Positions 45,831 to 48,207 of a stretch of DNA of 48,207 nt are shown here, one piece after another. The stretch lies in NCBI GenBank assembly GCA_015501595.1, contig JADNRX010000395.1, forward strand, positions 1 through 48,207, in the 5' to 3' direction. Below the pieces are notes generated by a model that did no database searches, had not been told where the DNA came from, and saw nothing but the letters and a program-made list of their open reading frames with translations. The translations under genes were made by a program, and so were the position numbers. How positions within the stretch are numbered: the first letter of the stretch is position 1; each line of letters starts with the position of its first letter. The stretch comes from Hymenopellis radicata. Its lineage: Eukaryota; Basidiomycota; Agaricomycetes; Agaricales; Physalacriaceae.

Positions 45831-45942
45831 TATTTACAGGTGAGAATGTTTGCTGTTGACTCGCGCGCAACATTCATATCGCGTTTAGACAGGATCACTT
45901 ATATTCGCGCAGCTCCATAGGAAGCACCGCACGTTTGGATTC
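45831..45942. other. Spacer to the LINE 3' end
   Basis: A short stretch between the phosphodiesterase stop and the oligo-T that marks the LINE tail. Nothing recognised. Confidence 0.5.
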
Positions 45943-48207
45943 TTTTTTTTTGTTTTTTGGATGCGCGTTGCCAGCTCCGCTGGCTCGGCCGTCAGCACCG
46001 ATCTACTCGGTCTGCTAGCCACGACGTGGGGAGGGTATGAGATGGTTTCGGGTAAAATGCATTCCTGCACACGACTATGTCGTAGTGTGGGGCTCGGACT
46101 GGTTATCGATGGGGCTGTACAATCATGTCCAGCCTCCGTCGCATTCCTTTACCCACTAAAAGCCCGAGTTGCTCTTTACGAGCGCGCACCATCTCATCCT
46201 CGTCGACTTCGTTATCTTCCATGTGTTGACAATCAGGGTGTCGGGTAGCGCCCTGCCTCCATATCTTGTCTTGCTTGTCATTGCGTAGTCGATCCTACAC
46301 GCCGACTCAATCACAGTTACGTTATTTTCTTCTCTATTACCTGACTTGACCGGTCGCGCTGCCCCACAGCCTAGTATAACTTTAAGGCCGTAAGTCATCT
46401 TTGGCCATGTTTCTCCGGTGCTTTCCCATATCTTCTGGCCCGAGTCTCACACCGGTTCGGCTGCGTCTATTGGGCACTCTAGCTGGATGTGCTCCATGGA
46501 TTCCGTGACCCCACATTTGGGGCATATGGCCAGGTGAGCCATATTCTCCATTCGTTCGAAATACTCGCCCGTCGCATGAGCCTCATGTATATTCTTCCAG
46601 CGCAATAATCTGAGTCTTTTTGCTCGTATTTATTCCCTTGTCGATCGCCAGATGTCAGCTTGCGAAGGGGCTTTTCCGTTGGTGTCTGCTATTGCATATT
46701 TGATCCTGTCAAGGTTGCCGGCTGTCGCCTTCCGTTTCTTCACTTCAACCATACGGTCTTTAGGTGTGCATGCACATCTTTCTGTGTGGCGTTCGCTAAT
46801 TTGAAGCCTGTTAAGTGTGCGCTCGTGTGGTCGTTCTCGGGGAGGTCTTCTGCACGCTCTCCTCCCCGCTGGTTATCGGCTGCCTTGGCTGCAAGCTTGT
46901 CTGCTTCCTTCAGTCCCGGGACTCTCTTGCCCGTCATCCTTATAAAGGTTGTGACGCTCATCTGTTCTATTACGTTGTGTCTGAACCTCTCGTTTTTGGG
47001 CTTCATTGTGGATCTGATCGTATCCTCGTTCTTCTCTAGCGCTGTTGTGAATTCTCTAATTGCTTTCTTCGATCATGTGATGATGTTCAGTCTGTTCTCG
47101 GCAGGTGTCAGCTCCAGGGCGCGCTGGATCCCGCTCGCCAGCAGGGTCACGTCATCTTCGAAGTCGTCGGGTGGTATTATGGCGGCGTTTCTCTTGTCAC
47201 CGTTCTTCAGCGCCATACCCCGATCCCAAAGTTCGCAACTTGTCCTTATTCCAGGTTATAAAGACATTCGTTACTGGCGCAGCTTGGTCTGGGTTACCCG
47301 GCCTGTATGCAGCTCCGCTCCTCATATCTTGGCCATGCGGCGAAGATTCGGTAGAGGTCGCCTATGTTCTCGATATCTTGTCGTTGTTTCGGGAGTTGTA
47401 CTGTCCCTTCCTCGTCGTCTTGGGCTGCTGGGATTCTCTCAGGCTCCAGGTCGCGGGGTCCCATTTCTCGTTTAGGCCGTCAAGGAGCTTTACCGCCTGT
47501 CGCTGACATCGTTCTGGGTTCTCGCAGTCAGCCCCGGGGTGTGTGCGTCGTTCAGCTATTTCCAATGTGTCACCTATTGTCCTTACCAGGTGGTTCGTTT
47601 GGAGGCACTTGCTTGCTGCGTTGTTAATTATTCGGTTCTTGTCCATCCGTCAACCTTGGTGGAGCCATATCGGCATCGCCTTTTTTTATCTCGGTTGGAA
47701 CACTATGGGCGTCCATTATTAGGTTGTATTCCTTCGCCACCTTGACCATCCGTTTGACGTCTGGGGGGAGTTGTGACTTGTTAGTATCCCACGTCTGTGA
47801 GAATATGTCTTCGAGTAAGTCCGCATCAACATTTTTGTATGTGCTCAGGGCGTTGACTCACATGAGGTCTTTCACTACTATAGCCCACCGTGGCACCACT
47901 CCGTTGAGGCCTAGGAAGTTCTTGAGGTGCATGATGTGGATGGCGTCGTTTTGTTGCTTCATGTCAACAAGGTTTTGCATGCCAAGTTTAGAAACCGTGT
48001 ATCTTTTCCCTGGACCTTTCGGATGTACGAGTAATGCTTTCAATCGAGTTGAACGTCGATGTCGACATTGGTGCCTCAATGATGTTCTTTCGCACAAGCC
48101 CCGAGCCAAATAAAGCTCTCGTGTACTCGGGAAAGACCCACCCCAGCTGTCGCTCATGTTGCTCTGCTTGCCTTCAGAAGCAATGGACCTAGTCCTCCAA
48201 AAGGTCA
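45943..48207 (-). mobile_element. Degenerate non-LTR (LINE) retrotransposon, RT tail and RNase H, runs off the window
   Basis: The minus strand reads, with many stops and frame changes: an RT C-terminal segment (SKLGMQNLVDMKQQNDAIHI, then NVDADLLEDIFSQTWDTN and PPDVKRMVKVAKEYNLIM), a linker (CENPERCQRQAVKLLDGLNE, KWDP), and RNase H/C-terminal text (TFIRMTGKRVPGLKEADKL, LANATQKDVHAHLKTVWLKK, and a Cys-rich tail near 46480). Order and phrases match the LINE-like RT/RNase H elements common in Agaricomycetes. The 3' end is marked by T9-G-T6 on the plus strand (45943-45958), the poly(A) tail of a minus-strand copy. The copy is decayed. Confidence 0.75.

Noticed and set aside
46660..47475. 271-codon plus-strand frame
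   Set aside because: It is the antisense shadow of the LINE; the minus strand carries recognisable RT/RNase H text.

Overview
The window looks like part of an Agaricomycete (mushroom-type basidiomycete) nuclear genome. The evidence is: genes with many introns of about 42-58 nt, almost all with GT...AG borders and CTNAY-like branch points; a fungal TET/JBP-type dioxygenase; a Crypton recombinase with a GCR1-type C-terminal domain; a DUF6534-type membrane protein; paralogous F-box/LRR genes; and a dense load of transposable elements. All exon models were read by eye from splice signals and frame continuity.

Layout, left to right. 1-3300: the last 20 bp of a hAT element sit inside a Ty1/Copia retrotransposon (integrase, RT, RNase H, then PPT and 3' LTR). 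4219-7433: a Crypton tyrosine recombinase that reads as intact after splicing. 7903-9683: a TET/JBP-type dioxygenase gene (minus) whose stop codon lies in a small TIR element and whose frame holds one internal TGA. 10258-11702: minus-strand hypothetical genes, one with an internal TGA. 12930-14160: a perfect 53-bp-arm palindrome next to about seven copies of a ~161-bp satellite. 14650-17055: an LRR-like gene and a six-exon gene of unknown family. 17779-18989: a 1.2-kb non-autonomous hAT. 19.0-22.5 kb: poorly resolved duplicated sequence. 22535-23690: copy I of a duplicated broken gene. 24039-26515: an F-box gene with a C2H2-like C-terminus. 26603-29739: three hAT elements in a row. 30214-31490: an intact ten-exon thaumatin-like gene. 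32470-33728 and 38399-39653: paralogous F-box genes flanking copy II of the duplicated gene (35280-37765), which carries two transposon insertions. 41011-43165: two more TIR elements and the DUF6534-type gene. 44171-45830: divergent Rab6/Ypt6-type and cyclic phosphodiesterase genes, each with one frame lesion. 45943-48207: a decayed LINE running off the end.

The main themes are as follows. (1) Three non-autonomous hAT families are present as five complete elements and one clipped end. All five complete elements have perfect 8-bp target-site duplications (TSDs). (2) Four small elements share TACTGTA termini, and two of them supply the last 17 codons and stop of a host gene. (3) Two copies of one hAT differ almost only by CpG transitions, which points to cytosine methylation and deamination in a region that also carries a TET/JBP gene. 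(4) Several otherwise well-preserved genes carry a single-base lesion. Some of these, including the housekeeping-type ones in homopolymers, could be assembly errors. I see no rRNA, tRNA, CRISPR array or bacterial-type operon.
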